12,988 bases of DNA from Chloroflexota bacterium (lineage in GTDB: Bacteria > Chloroflexota > UBA6077 > CF-72), in NCBI GenBank assembly GCA_019242065.1, contig JAFAWJ010000620.1, forward strand, positions 1 through 12,988, given 5' to 3'. Each line of letters starts with the position of its first letter. The stretch's first letter is position 1. This document shows positions 1-5,540 of this stretch, piece by piece. Made by a program: the position numbers and the translations under genes. Under the pieces are notes generated by a model, which did no database searches, was not told where the DNA came from, and saw nothing but the letters and a program-made list of their open reading frames with translations.

Positions 1-730
1 TCGCCGCGGGTCTGCGACGACGGACCGGTTCCTGGGTGATGCGCCCGGCCACCAGATAGATAATGCCCACGGCATCTGGTTGTCGCCCAGCCGCAACCGC
101 CGCTTCTTGGATCACGGGTCGCGCCGAGGCGACCAGCGTGCTGTGCCAGTTGGCAGCATGGGGCGGGATCCAGCCGTCGGCGTGGCGCCCGGTGACGGCC
201 AGCCCCTTCGGGCCGCCGATGCCGACTCAGATCGGCGGCGTGGGCGCTTCTGTCGGTATCAGGTTGGCGACCCCCGAGAACTCGCCGTCGAAGGTGACCG
301 GCTCGCCTCCACCCGTGAGCGCTCGCACGACCAGGATCGCCTCCTCAAGAGCACGAAGGCGGGCACCCGGCGAGAGGCGGGCGATGCCCAGGGCGTCGAC
401 TTCCTCCCAGGCTCCGTTCGCGCCAACCACCGGGATGGCCCGCCCGCCGGAGTGCACCGACAGGCCAGCCATGGTCCGGGCGAGCATCGGGGCAGGGCGA
501 CTGAACAGGTTGGTGCAGATCACCGCGCCGCTGATGTTGCGGGTCGCGCCCAGGATGAATCCCAGTGTGGCGTAGGCGTCGACGCGATCCGCGAACACCG
601 GGTGGTCGCCGATGCTGAAGAAGTCCAGGCCGTGCTCGTCGGCGAGGCGCGCGTGGCGGTGCATGTCGGATATCTGATGGGGGCCGCTCTCGAGACCGAT
701 GCCGAAGAGCACCGACTGATTCGAAGCCAT
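1..730 (-). pseudogene. Luciferase-like (LLM class) flavin/F420 oxidoreductase, interrupted by in-frame TGA, 3' end off window
   Basis: The reading frame starts with ATG at 730 and gives a clear luciferase-like TIM-barrel protein: an N-terminal strand (VLFGIGLESG), then DEHGLDFFSIGDHP, a GGRAIPVVGANGAWEEVDALG segment and ALEEAILVVRALTGGGEPVTFDG, all typical of F420-dependent LLM oxidoreductases. After residue 167 (TPPI) a TGA lies at 227-229. The same frame then continues as VGIGGPKGLAVTGRHADGW, exactly what follows the Trp of the family's P-I-W-V-G motif, and stays open to base 1. One T-to-C change at 227 on the plus strand would restore TGG. The frame is therefore one gene broken by a nonsense codon, or a sequencing error, not a short gene. 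The family reduces or oxidises small substrates with F420 or FMN in the cytoplasm; the substrate here is unknown. It lies 24 bases after an unrecognised gene and is probably cotranscribed with it. No good ribosome site precedes its start. Confidence 0.82.
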
Positions 731-754
731 GTGTGATCGAAAAAGTGACTGGGG

Positions 755-1219
755 TCAGTACTCGTTCTTGATCACGAAAAAGGAGCCGCGGATCGTTCCC
801 GCCAACCTCGACTTCTGCCGCGCGAACTTGAACTTCGAGGCAAGCTCCTCGGGGACTTCCATACCGTCTGACAGCTTGAGGCCGACCGCCCGCTTGCCGG
901 CGTCGTCGACGGTGTACATCACGTTGATCGACAGCCCACTCTCGTAGAACACGTACGCCATGCGGATGTTGTCGACCTGGAAGGCGGTCGCCTCGAGCGG
1001 CGGAGAGGCGATGACGAGGTCGCGCTCCTCTTTGAGTATTTTGTTTACCCAGTCGATGGTCGTCTGGGCTTCGCTCGCTGGCTCCACCGTGAAAACGTGG
1101 TCGTACTTGTTCTTGAAGTAGCGGGCCTCGTTCGCCCGCAGACCGGCGAGCGCGGGCGCTACCGGCGACGACTCCAGGCCGACGGTCGAGACGGTGTTGA
1201 AGTCCACGGCGTAGGGCAT
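755..1219 (-). CDS. Unrecognised 154-aa cytoplasmic protein
   Basis: I do not recognise a family. The product is 154 residues with no signal peptide and no membrane segment. It has an N-terminal stretch MPYAVDFNTVSTVGLESSP, a charged region (ANEARYFKNKYDHVF), an amphipathic helix-like segment around residues 50-66 (TIDWVNKILKEERDL), then alternating hydrophobic strands (MAYVFYESGLSINVMYTV) and a basic C-terminal part (KFKFARQKSR). The start is well supported: GGAGG lies 7 bases upstream of ATG at 1219. Residues about 57-66 use A/T-ending codons (GTA, AAA, ATA) that are rare in neighbouring genes. It is the first gene of a minus-strand pair with the broken luciferase-like oxidoreductase, and an intrinsic terminator lies 50 bases upstream of it. 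The reality of the gene is well supported by coding character and ribosome site; its function is unknown. Confidence 0.8.
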   Translation of the reverse strand: MPYAVDFNTVSTVGLESSPVAPALAGLRANEARYFKNKYDHVFTVEPASEAQTTIDWVNKILKEERDLVIASPPLEATAFQVDNIRMAYVFYESGLSINVMYTVDDAGKRAVGLKLSDGMEVPEELASKFKFARQKSRLAGTIRGSFFVIKNEY

Positions 1220-1226
1220 GCTGCAA

Positions 1227-1231
1227 CCTCC
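1227..1231 (-). promoter_or_regulatory. Shine-Dalgarno site (GGAGG) for the 154-aa protein
   Basis: The minus strand reads GGAGGTTGCAGCATG, giving a full GGAGG seven bases before the ATG at 1219. It fixes this start, and it contrasts with several genes here that lack any such site. Confidence 0.8.
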
Positions 1232-1268
1232 AATTGCGCAGAAGGATGTCGACTAACGGCGAGTGAAC

Positions 1269-1310
1269 AAAAAAAAGCGGCTCGCAGGCTATTTAAGCAC
1301 TGCGAGCCGC
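1269..1310 (-). terminator. Strong rho-independent terminator, minus strand
   Basis: Arms at 1300-1310 and 1277-1287 pair perfectly over 11 bases (GCGGCTCGCAG with CTGCGAGCCGC) around a 12-base loop, followed on the minus strand by eight T (1269-1276). This is the only canonical U-tailed terminator I find in the window. It ends transcripts coming from the right: the VOC-fold gene at 1516-1902, a short RNA starting near 1380, or a leader of the gene at 755-1219, whose start is 50 bases further on. Confidence 0.9.
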
Positions 1311-1389
1311 CTGGCTGGGGGCACTGATTGGTGAATGTCCCGCCCTGAGCCGAGTCCAGCCTGTTGGGTGTCAGCGGGGACACCAACTA

Positions 1390-1415
1390 CAACACTCCGG
1401 CGGCAGAAGTATTCC
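1390..1415 (-). promoter_or_regulatory. Candidate ECF-sigma-type promoter (GGGAAT...GTTG)
   Basis: On the minus strand GGAAT (1411-1415, preceded by G) is separated by 17 bases from GTTG (1390-1393). This resembles the -35/-10 pattern of SigR/SigH-like ECF promoters known from Actinobacteria (GGAAT, about 18 bases, GTT). Transcription would begin near 1380 and meet the terminator at 1269 after roughly 110 bases. The first bases would form a hairpin (1363-1372 with 1379-1387, one bulge). No open frame in 1311-1515 has a convincing ribosome site, so this spacer otherwise holds nothing I can name. The call rests on motif resemblance only. Confidence 0.35.
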
Positions 1416-1515
1416 CGACTTCGCGACCGACATGTGCGGACGGAGCAGACCACGCGGCGAGACCTGCTGGCGCGCCCTCGACGCCCTGGACCGCTGAAAC
1501 GCGTTGACGGCCGGC

Positions 1516-1902
1516 TTATTGATGGAGGCCGATGATGTTGCCGTCGGGGTCTTTGATGCTGGCCCACCAGCCCCAGGGCTGCTGGGCGGGTTTGTCGACG
1601 AACTCCACGCCGCGGGCGGAGAGCTGCTCGTAGGTGGCCTGCATGTCGTCGACGTTGAAGATGAAATTCGCGAAGCCGCCCAGCATCGACTTCGTCCGCT
1701 GGTAGATTTCGGGCGGCATGTCCTCGGTCGGCCTGGCCAGCACCAGGCTCGTTTGGGAGCCCCTGGGTGCCAACGCGATCCAGCGGCTTTGACCCATCGG
1801 CGCGTCCATCTGGAGCTCGAAGCCGAGCTTCTCGGTGTAGAAGGCCAGCGAGCGGTCCTGATCGCTCACCACCACGCTGACGGAGCTGACGGCGTTAATC
1901 AC
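1516..1902 (-). CDS. VOC superfamily (glyoxalase/bleomycin-resistance fold) protein
   Basis: This is a 128-aa single VOC module made of two beta-alpha-beta-beta-beta units. The first unit begins NAVSSVSVVVSDQDRSLAFY (residues 3-22), the usual opening of the fold, then TEKLGFEL. The second includes FANFIFNVDDMQATYEQL (78-94) and ends with the family's DPDGN signature (118-122) followed by IIGLHQ. Metal-dependent members usually have Glu two residues after the DPDGN hydrophobic pair; here that position is Gly, so a glyoxalase I activity is unlikely and the substrate is unknown. I chose GTG at 1902: it starts just before the fold, gives the normal family length, and lies 5 bases after a TAGAAT box. 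The frame stays open upstream to ATG at 1995, but that extension runs over the divergent ybaK gene and has no family-like sequence. Confidence 0.88.
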   Translation of the reverse strand: MINAVSSVSVVVSDQDRSLAFYTEKLGFELQMDAPMGQSRWIALAPRGSQTSLVLARPTEDMPPEIYQRTKSMLGGFANFIFNVDDMQATYEQLSARGVEFVDKPAQQPWGWWASIKDPDGNIIGLHQ

Positions 1903-1907
1903 GCCAG

Positions 1908-1913
1908 ATTCTA
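1908..1913 (-). promoter_or_regulatory. Candidate -10 box for the VOC gene (leaderless start)
   Basis: The minus strand has TAGAAT (5 of 6 to TATAAT), and the GTG start follows after 5 bases (CTGGC). Transcription would start at or next to the start codon, so the mRNA would have no leader; no Shine-Dalgarno is present. I see no clear -35 element. Confidence 0.5.
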
Positions 1914-1928
1914 GTCCCGGCCGCGGGC

Positions 1929-1934
1929 GATAAT
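1929..1934 (+). promoter_or_regulatory. Candidate -10 box for ybaK (leaderless or near-leaderless)
   Basis: GATAAT (5 of 6 to TATAAT) lies 8 bases before the ATG at 1943, placing the transcription start at about 1941-1943. There is no good ribosome site and no clear -35 element. It faces the box at 1908-1913 across 15 bases, so the two polymerases would compete for the same DNA. Confidence 0.5.
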
Positions 1935-1942
1935 CGCGAGGC

Positions 1943-2422
1943 ATGGCAAAGGCGGCAACACCGGCGATCGCGGTTCTGGACGCGGCGGAGGTCACCTATG
2001 CGCTGCATACGTATACCGTCGACGTCAACCTGGACGACTATGGCGTGGCCGTGGCACACGCTCTGGGGGTTGATCCGGCCCGCGTCTACAAGACGCTGGT
2101 GGCCAGGGTCGACGGCGCTGACCTGGTCTGCGCGGTCATCCCCGTCGCGCGACGGCTAGACCCGAAGGCGCTGGCCCGCGCGGTGGGCGCACGCCAGGCT
2201 GCGCTGGCCGACCGCGTCGAGGCCGAGCGGCGCACGGGCTACGTGCGCGGCGGCATCTCGCCGCTGGGCCAGCGCCAGCAACTGCCGGTGGTAATCGACC
2301 AGAGCGCGCAAGCGCAGGCGACGATTTTCGTCTCCGCCGGCAAACGCGGCCTGCAGGTGGAGCTGGCGCCGGCCGACCTGACGTGGCTCGCCAACGCGCA
2401 GGTCGCCACCGTCGCCGTATGA
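1943..2422 (+). CDS. ybaK: YbaK/EbsC-family Cys-tRNA(Pro) deacylase
   Basis: The 159-aa product matches the YbaK family in length and order of motifs: an opening KAATPAIAVLDAAEVTYALH, the AVAHALGVDPARVYKTLVAR segment with the invariant Lys at residue 50 (equivalent to the key Lys of the KTL motif in known YbaK), a strand AVIPVARRLD, and the signature GGISPLG at residues 103-109 preceded by GYVR. The family hydrolyses Cys wrongly attached to tRNA(Pro) by prolyl-tRNA synthetase, acting in trans in the cytoplasm. The start at ATG 1943 is supported by the -10 box just upstream and by the match to the family N-terminus. The TGA overlaps the next gene's ATG (ATGA at 2419-2422), so the two are translationally coupled. 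Family assignment is firm; exact aminoacyl specificity is inferred. Confidence 0.93.
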   Translation: MAKAATPAIAVLDAAEVTYALHTYTVDVNLDDYGVAVAHALGVDPARVYKTLVARVDGADLVCAVIPVARRLDPKALARAVGARQAALADRVEAERRTGYVRGGISPLGQRQQLPVVIDQSAQAQATIFVSAGKRGLQVELAPADLTWLANAQVATVAV

Positions 2423-2682
2423 TCGACCCCGCTCCAAGGACACTTTACGTTCGGGTTGTCTCAAATGAACTGCCCGTCTCGGTCAGCGTCAGCACCGCCT
2501 TCGTGCTGCACAATAGAGTCGCCCACCAGACCTACGCCACGACGGGTCGCGGGGTGGAGTTTGTGCTGCCGTATTACGGCTATCGGGACCGGGCCCCGAA
2601 GGGGCGCGACGAGGACGAAGGCTGGCAGCTCTGGATCCTCCGCCATGACGAATACGCTGGCGAGTACGCGGCCAGCGACTGA
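2419..2682 (+). CDS. Unrecognised 87-aa protein coupled to ybaK
   Basis: ATG at 2419 overlaps the ybaK stop codon in an ATGA junction, which is why I prefer it to the ATG at 2383 inside ybaK. The product has a strand-rich N-terminal half (RTLYVRVVSNELPVSVSVST, then FVLHNR), an aromatic segment FVLPYYGYRDR at 48-58, a strongly charged stretch (KGRDEDEGW) and an acidic end. It has no signal peptide or membrane segment and I recognise no domain. Position suggests it is made in proportion to YbaK, but no shared task can be read from the sequence. It ends 18 bases before the convergent 54-aa gene. Confidence 0.65.
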   Translation: MIDPAPRTLYVRVVSNELPVSVSVSTAFVLHNRVAHQTYATTGRGVEFVLPYYGYRDRAPKGRDEDEGWQLWILRHDEYAGEYAASD

Positions 2683-2700
2683 GGGCGTTGGCTGTGGCCG

Positions 2701-2730
2701 CTAGCCGATGCCGAACCAGGCATGGGCTAG
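2701..2730. terminator. Hairpin at convergent junction, no U-tract
   Basis: Bases 2701-2712 and 2719-2730 pair over 12 positions with a single mismatch (CTAGCCGATGCC with GGCATGGGCTAG) around the 6-base loop GAACCA. The arm at 2701 contains the stop codon of the minus-strand 54-aa gene. Neither strand has a run of T after it. It may stop or stabilise both convergent transcripts; it also encodes the end of the small protein. Confidence 0.4.
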
Positions 2731-2865
2731 CGACACGAGGGCGACGATAACCAGGATGCCGATGAGAAAGAAGGCGATGGCGCGCAGCCAGCTCTTGAGA
2801 GAGTTGTCGTCGCCCGGCGCCGCCGCTCGAAGGCGGAAACGATTCGGATCGTAGTCGTCACCCAT
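2701..2865 (-). CDS. 54-aa single-helix membrane protein
   Basis: ATG at 2865 opens a 54-residue frame ending at TAG 2701-2703. The N-terminal half is polar and charged (MGDDYDPNRFRLRAAAPGDD, residues 1-20), followed by NSLKSWLR and one hydrophobic helix AIAFFLIGILVIVALVSLAH (about 29-48), ending WFGIG. The Arg/Lys residues before the helix predict the N-terminus in the cytoplasm and the C-terminus outside. AAGGA lies 8 bases upstream of the ATG, a good ribosome site. No family is recognised; such small proteins often modulate larger membrane complexes, but nothing here identifies a partner. The clean amphipathic design, ribosome site and proper fit between neighbours make it a credible gene. 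Confidence 0.7.
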   Translation of the reverse strand: MGDDYDPNRFRLRAAAPGDDNSLKSWLRAIAFFLIGILVIVALVSLAHAWFGIG

Positions 2866-2894
2866 CTGCGCAGTCCTTCAGAAGACCTGGCCTC

Positions 2895-2900
2895 AGGGTA
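2895..2900 (-). promoter_or_regulatory. Candidate -10 box for the 54-aa membrane protein
   Basis: The minus strand reads CTACCCTGA, with a TAnnnT box (TACCCT) 29 bases before the ATG at 2865. The identical CTACCCTGA stands just before the exonuclease III start at 11138, which gives the motif some support. No -35 element is clear. The rest of the 2866-3016 divergent spacer shows nothing else I can name firmly. Confidence 0.3.
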
Positions 2901-3016
2901 GCGGAGACGGGAACCCTGCATCCTGGCCGCCCACAGCGGCGTGGAAGTTGTTCCGTCGATAAGATGGCGCCCTCGCCTTCGCTTCAACTTCTTCTCGTGG
3001 GAGGGCAGGTACCAAC

Positions 3017-3703
3017 ATGGCATCGCCGCTCGAAGGACTCAAAACGTCGCGGATCGTGACCAGCTTGCAGCAGCTCGGCTTCGTCGGGCAGTTCATGACC
3101 GGGGTGCGACCGCTGACGCCCGCCAACAGTTTTGTGGGCCGCGCGCGGACGTTGCGGCTGCTGCCGACGCGTCCCGACGTCGTCAAGGCCATGCAGGCCG
3201 ATCGCGCGCGCAATCCCAACCGCGTGGCGGTCGACCAGACCCAACCTGGCGAGGTGCTGGTCATCGACGCGCGCGGGGTGACCAACCATGCGGTCGGCGG
3301 CGACCCGTTTGCGGCGCGGGTCAAAGGCGCGGGTGGCGTGGCGTTCGTGACCGACGGCGCGGTGCGCAATCTGCCAGGCCTGCTGGCACTCGACTTTCCG
3401 ATCTATGCCCAGGGGGTGCACTCGTCGTCGCTCAACAATGCCCACATCGGGGTGGCGGTCAACGAACCGGTCGCGTGCGGCGGGGTCCTGGTGATGCCCG
3501 GCGACATCCTGGTCGGCGACGCCGAGGGGGTGGTGGTCGTGCCGGCGGAGCTGGAGGCGCAGGTCGCGGAGATGTCCAGGGCGAGCGAGGCGCAGGACGC
3601 CTTCAGCCTCGAGCTGCTGCTGCAAGGGCTGCCGATGGACGAGGCGTATCCGCTGCCCGCGGCGCGGAAGGCGGAGCTCGAGGCGCGTCTGAAGCAAGCA
3701 TGA
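3017..3703 (+). CDS. RraA-like protein (RraA / HMG-aldolase superfamily)
   Basis: The 228-aa product has the RraA fold signatures: an opening TSRIVTSLQQLGFVGQFMTG, GEVLVIDARGVTNHAVGGDP (78-97), the core GAGGVAFVTDGAVRN (104-118), FPIYAQGVHSSSLN and the end motif GDILVGDAEGVVVVP near 170-185. The family includes 4-hydroxy-4-methyl-2-oxoglutarate aldolase/oxaloacetate decarboxylase and RNase E-binding RraA, as trimers or hexamers in the cytoplasm. The substrate Arg (R117) is present, but the following metal-binding Asp of the aldolases is Asn118, so a classical aldolase role is doubtful. The N-terminal 60 residues are longer than in minimal RraA. GGAGG at 3000-3004 and GCAGG at 3005-3009 precede the ATG. 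The stop overlaps the solute-binding protein start (ATGA, 3700-3703), indicating one operon and possibly one catabolic pathway. Confidence 0.85.
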   Translation: MASPLEGLKTSRIVTSLQQLGFVGQFMTGVRPLTPANSFVGRARTLRLLPTRPDVVKAMQADRARNPNRVAVDQTQPGEVLVIDARGVTNHAVGGDPFAARVKGAGGVAFVTDGAVRNLPGLLALDFPIYAQGVHSSSLNNAHIGVAVNEPVACGGVLVMPGDILVGDAEGVVVVPAELEAQVAEMSRASEAQDAFSLELLLQGLPMDEAYPLPAARKAELEARLKQA

Positions 3704-5442
3704 GCCGCTTTGCTTCAGACGCGCGCGTCAGTCGACGAACGATCCTACGAAGCCTGCTGTCTGGGGCGGGGGTGGCGCTGCTGGCGGCATGTGGACCTGG
3801 TGGGGTGCCGCAGGCTTCCCCAACCGTCACCGCGCTCGCGCCGGCCGCCACCAGCACTGGCGCCGCTGCGGCAGCCACCAGCAGTAGCACTGCCCCGTCG
3901 GCGACCAGCAGTAGCAGCGTTGCGGCCGCCACCAGCAGTGGCACTGCCTCGGCGGCAGCTGGCAGCAGTGGTACCGCGGTGTCGGTCGCGCAGCCCGCGG
4001 CGACGGGGGTGCCCAGGCCCGGCGGCACCATCAACTACGCGGGCCTCGACGACATCACCAGTCTGGACGTCCACAGAACCAGCTCCCCCGGCTTCGACTC
4101 CATCTTCCAGCTCTTCGATCGCCTCACCGAATACGATCTCAGCCTGCAGCCCCAGCCGCGCTTGGCCGAAAGCTGGGACCTCAGCACCGATCAGACCCAG
4201 ATCCAGCTGAACCTGCGCAAGGGCGTGCTGTTCCACAGCGGTCGCGAGCTCACCAGCGACGACGTGAAGTGGAACCTGACGCGCGTGAAGGATCCCAAGA
4301 TCAGCAACGGCAGCGTGCCCGCCCAGGCCGCCTGGTTCACCTCGATCGACACTCCCGACAAATACACCGTGGTCCTCAAGTCCAACCAGCCGCGACCAGG
4401 GACCTTCGACCTGTTCGAATACGTCAGCATCATGGAGCCGGTCGCCGACGGTGCGACGGTGAGCACGCCGGTCGGCACCGGGCCATTTAGGTTCGTCGAG
4501 TGGAACCAGGGCGACCACTTCACGGCGGTCAAGAATCCCAACTACTGGCAGAGCGGCCGGCCGTACGTGGATGGCTTCGTCATGTCGGTCTTCCGTGACC
4601 CGTCGGCGATGATCACCGGCCTCGAATCGGGCGCACAGCACATAGTCAAAGACCCGCCCATCCACGACTTCGCGCGCTTGAAGGACGACGCCAACTACCA
4701 ATCGCTGCTGGAGCCTGAGGGCCGCTTCTTCTATCTGGGTCCGAATACGCTGGTCAAGCCGTTCGACGACAAGCGCGTGCGTCAGGCGCTGGCGTATACG
4801 CTCGACCGCAAACGCTTCGTCGACACGATTTCGCTGGGCTTCGGAACGGCGCAGTCGTGTCCGTGGCCGTCGTTTTCACCAGCGTACGAGGCCGACAAGG
4901 CCAACGCCTACAGCTACGACCTCGACAAAGCCAGGTCGCTGCTGAACCAGGCCGGCGTCTCGAACCTGCAGATGGAGATCTGGCCGGTCTCGCTCTACCC
5001 GGAGCTGAGCGACTTTGCCCAGATCCAGCAGGCCGCCCTGGCCAGCATCGGCGTCACGGCCAGCATCAAGCAGACCGACCTGTCGTCGTGGGTCAACACT
5101 GTGGTGGGCCACACCTATCAGGGCATCTATTCGACGGCGTTTGGCACCGCGCAACTTTTCCCCGGGACGCTGTTGACCGGCTCGGCTTATAACCCGGCGG
5201 GCAACAACGAGGCATTCCAGAGCGACCAGTACACCCAGCTGGTGAATGCGATCGGATCTGAGCCGGATGCGGGCAAACGCAAGCAGCTGTACTCGCAGGT
5301 CAACGACATGCTGATCGACGAGGCATTTGTGTGGCCGATCGCAACGGCGCCGTTCCGCATTGGCGCGACGGCCAGGCTGCAGGGATTGGCGTTTCTGCTG
5401 CACGATGCCGTGTCGTTCACCAATGCGTGGTTCACGAGTTGA
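3700..5442 (+). CDS. ABC transporter solute-binding lipoprotein, family 5 (SBP_bac_5), Tat-exported
   Basis: The 580-aa product starts with SRRTIL (11-16), a twin-arginine motif, then a hydrophobic segment and lipobox LLAAC with the lipidated Cys at 31. It is thus a Tat-exported lipoprotein anchored outside the cytoplasmic membrane. Residues about 36-110 form an Ala/Ser/Thr linker with a 9-residue repeat. From about 112 the binding domain follows: PGGTINYAGLDDITSLDVHR, LAESWDLSTDQTQ, PVGTGPFRFVEWNQGDHF near 257-274, and KPFDDKRVRQALAYTLDRKR near 353-372, all typical of the peptide/nickel/opine-binding family. The ligand cannot be told from sequence. No permease or ATPase gene follows, so it works with proteins encoded elsewhere or is an orphan. 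The start is chosen from the ATGA overlap with the RraA-like gene and the signal peptide; the frame is open further upstream but that part only shadows the RraA-like gene. Confidence 0.92.
   Translation: MSRFASDARVSRRTILRSLLSGAGVALLAACGPGGVPQASPTVTALAPAATSTGAAAAATSSSTAPSATSSSSVAAATSSGTASAAAGSSGTAVSVAQPAATGVPRPGGTINYAGLDDITSLDVHRTSSPGFDSIFQLFDRLTEYDLSLQPQPRLAESWDLSTDQTQIQLNLRKGVLFHSGRELTSDDVKWNLTRVKDPKISNGSVPAQAAWFTSIDTPDKYTVVLKSNQPRPGTFDLFEYVSIMEPVADGATVSTPVGTGPFRFVEWNQGDHFTAVKNPNYWQSGRPYVDGFVMSVFRDPSAMITGLESGAQHIVKDPPIHDFARLKDDANYQSLLEPEGRFFYLGPNTLVKPFDDKRVRQALAYTLDRKRFVDTISLGFGTAQSCPWPSFSPAYEADKANAYSYDLDKARSLLNQAGVSNLQMEIWPVSLYPELSDFAQIQQAALASIGVTASIKQTDLSSWVNTVVGHTYQGIYSTAFGTAQLFPGTLLTGSAYNPAGNNEAFQSDQYTQLVNAIGSEPDAGKRKQLYSQVNDMLIDEAFVWPIATAPFRIGATARLQGLAFLLHDAVSFTNAWFTS
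3847..3981 (+). repeat. 27-bp imperfect tandem repeat, five units, inside the lipoprotein linker
   Basis: Units begin at 3847, 3874, 3901, 3928 and 3955, exactly 27 bases apart. The first four open with GC(C/G)ACCAGCA; the fifth is more diverged. In frame they encode ATSTGAAAA, ATSSSTAPS, ATSSSSVAA, ATSSGTASA and AAGSSGTAV (residues 50-94). The result is a flexible, uncharged Ser/Thr/Ala spacer between the lipid anchor and the binding domain. The exact multiple of three bases keeps the frame if units are gained or lost. Confidence 0.85.
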
Positions 5443-5540
5443 GCCGCGCACGACTTCAGGCCGAATCCCAGCCTGGGTGTGTCGATCTTCGTCCCCCTGC
5501 CATGGAATGTGGCTGCGCCAGACGTAGACTTCAGGTCGTT

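Noticed and set aside
227..730. A complete 167-aa protein ending at 227
   Set aside because: Family sequence continues in frame directly after the TGA, so it is a truncated part of a longer gene.
80..736. Long plus-strand frames opposite the oxidoreductase, and other long frames opposite the kinases at 6611-8029, 8794-9672 and 9978-11375
   Set aside because: They are Arg/Gly/His-rich antisense frames typical of high-GC DNA and show no domain, while the opposite strand carries clear families.
1371..1433. 20-codon minus-strand frame ending in a Cys-rich tail (PECCSWCPR) before the terminator, like a cysteine leader peptide
   Set aside because: It has no ribosome site, overlaps the promoter-like element so it would not lie on that transcript, and no downstream gene is recognisably a cysteine gene.
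2941..3699. Upstream part of an 833-codon open frame that ends with the solute-binding protein
   Set aside because: This stretch is out of frame with the RraA-like gene that clearly occupies it, is Arg/Gly/Ala-rich nonsense, and the signal peptide begins only at 3700.
5471..5481. CCCAGCCTGGG after the binding-protein gene as a terminator
   Set aside because: It is a 5-base stem with a single-base loop and no T run, which cannot form a terminator hairpin.
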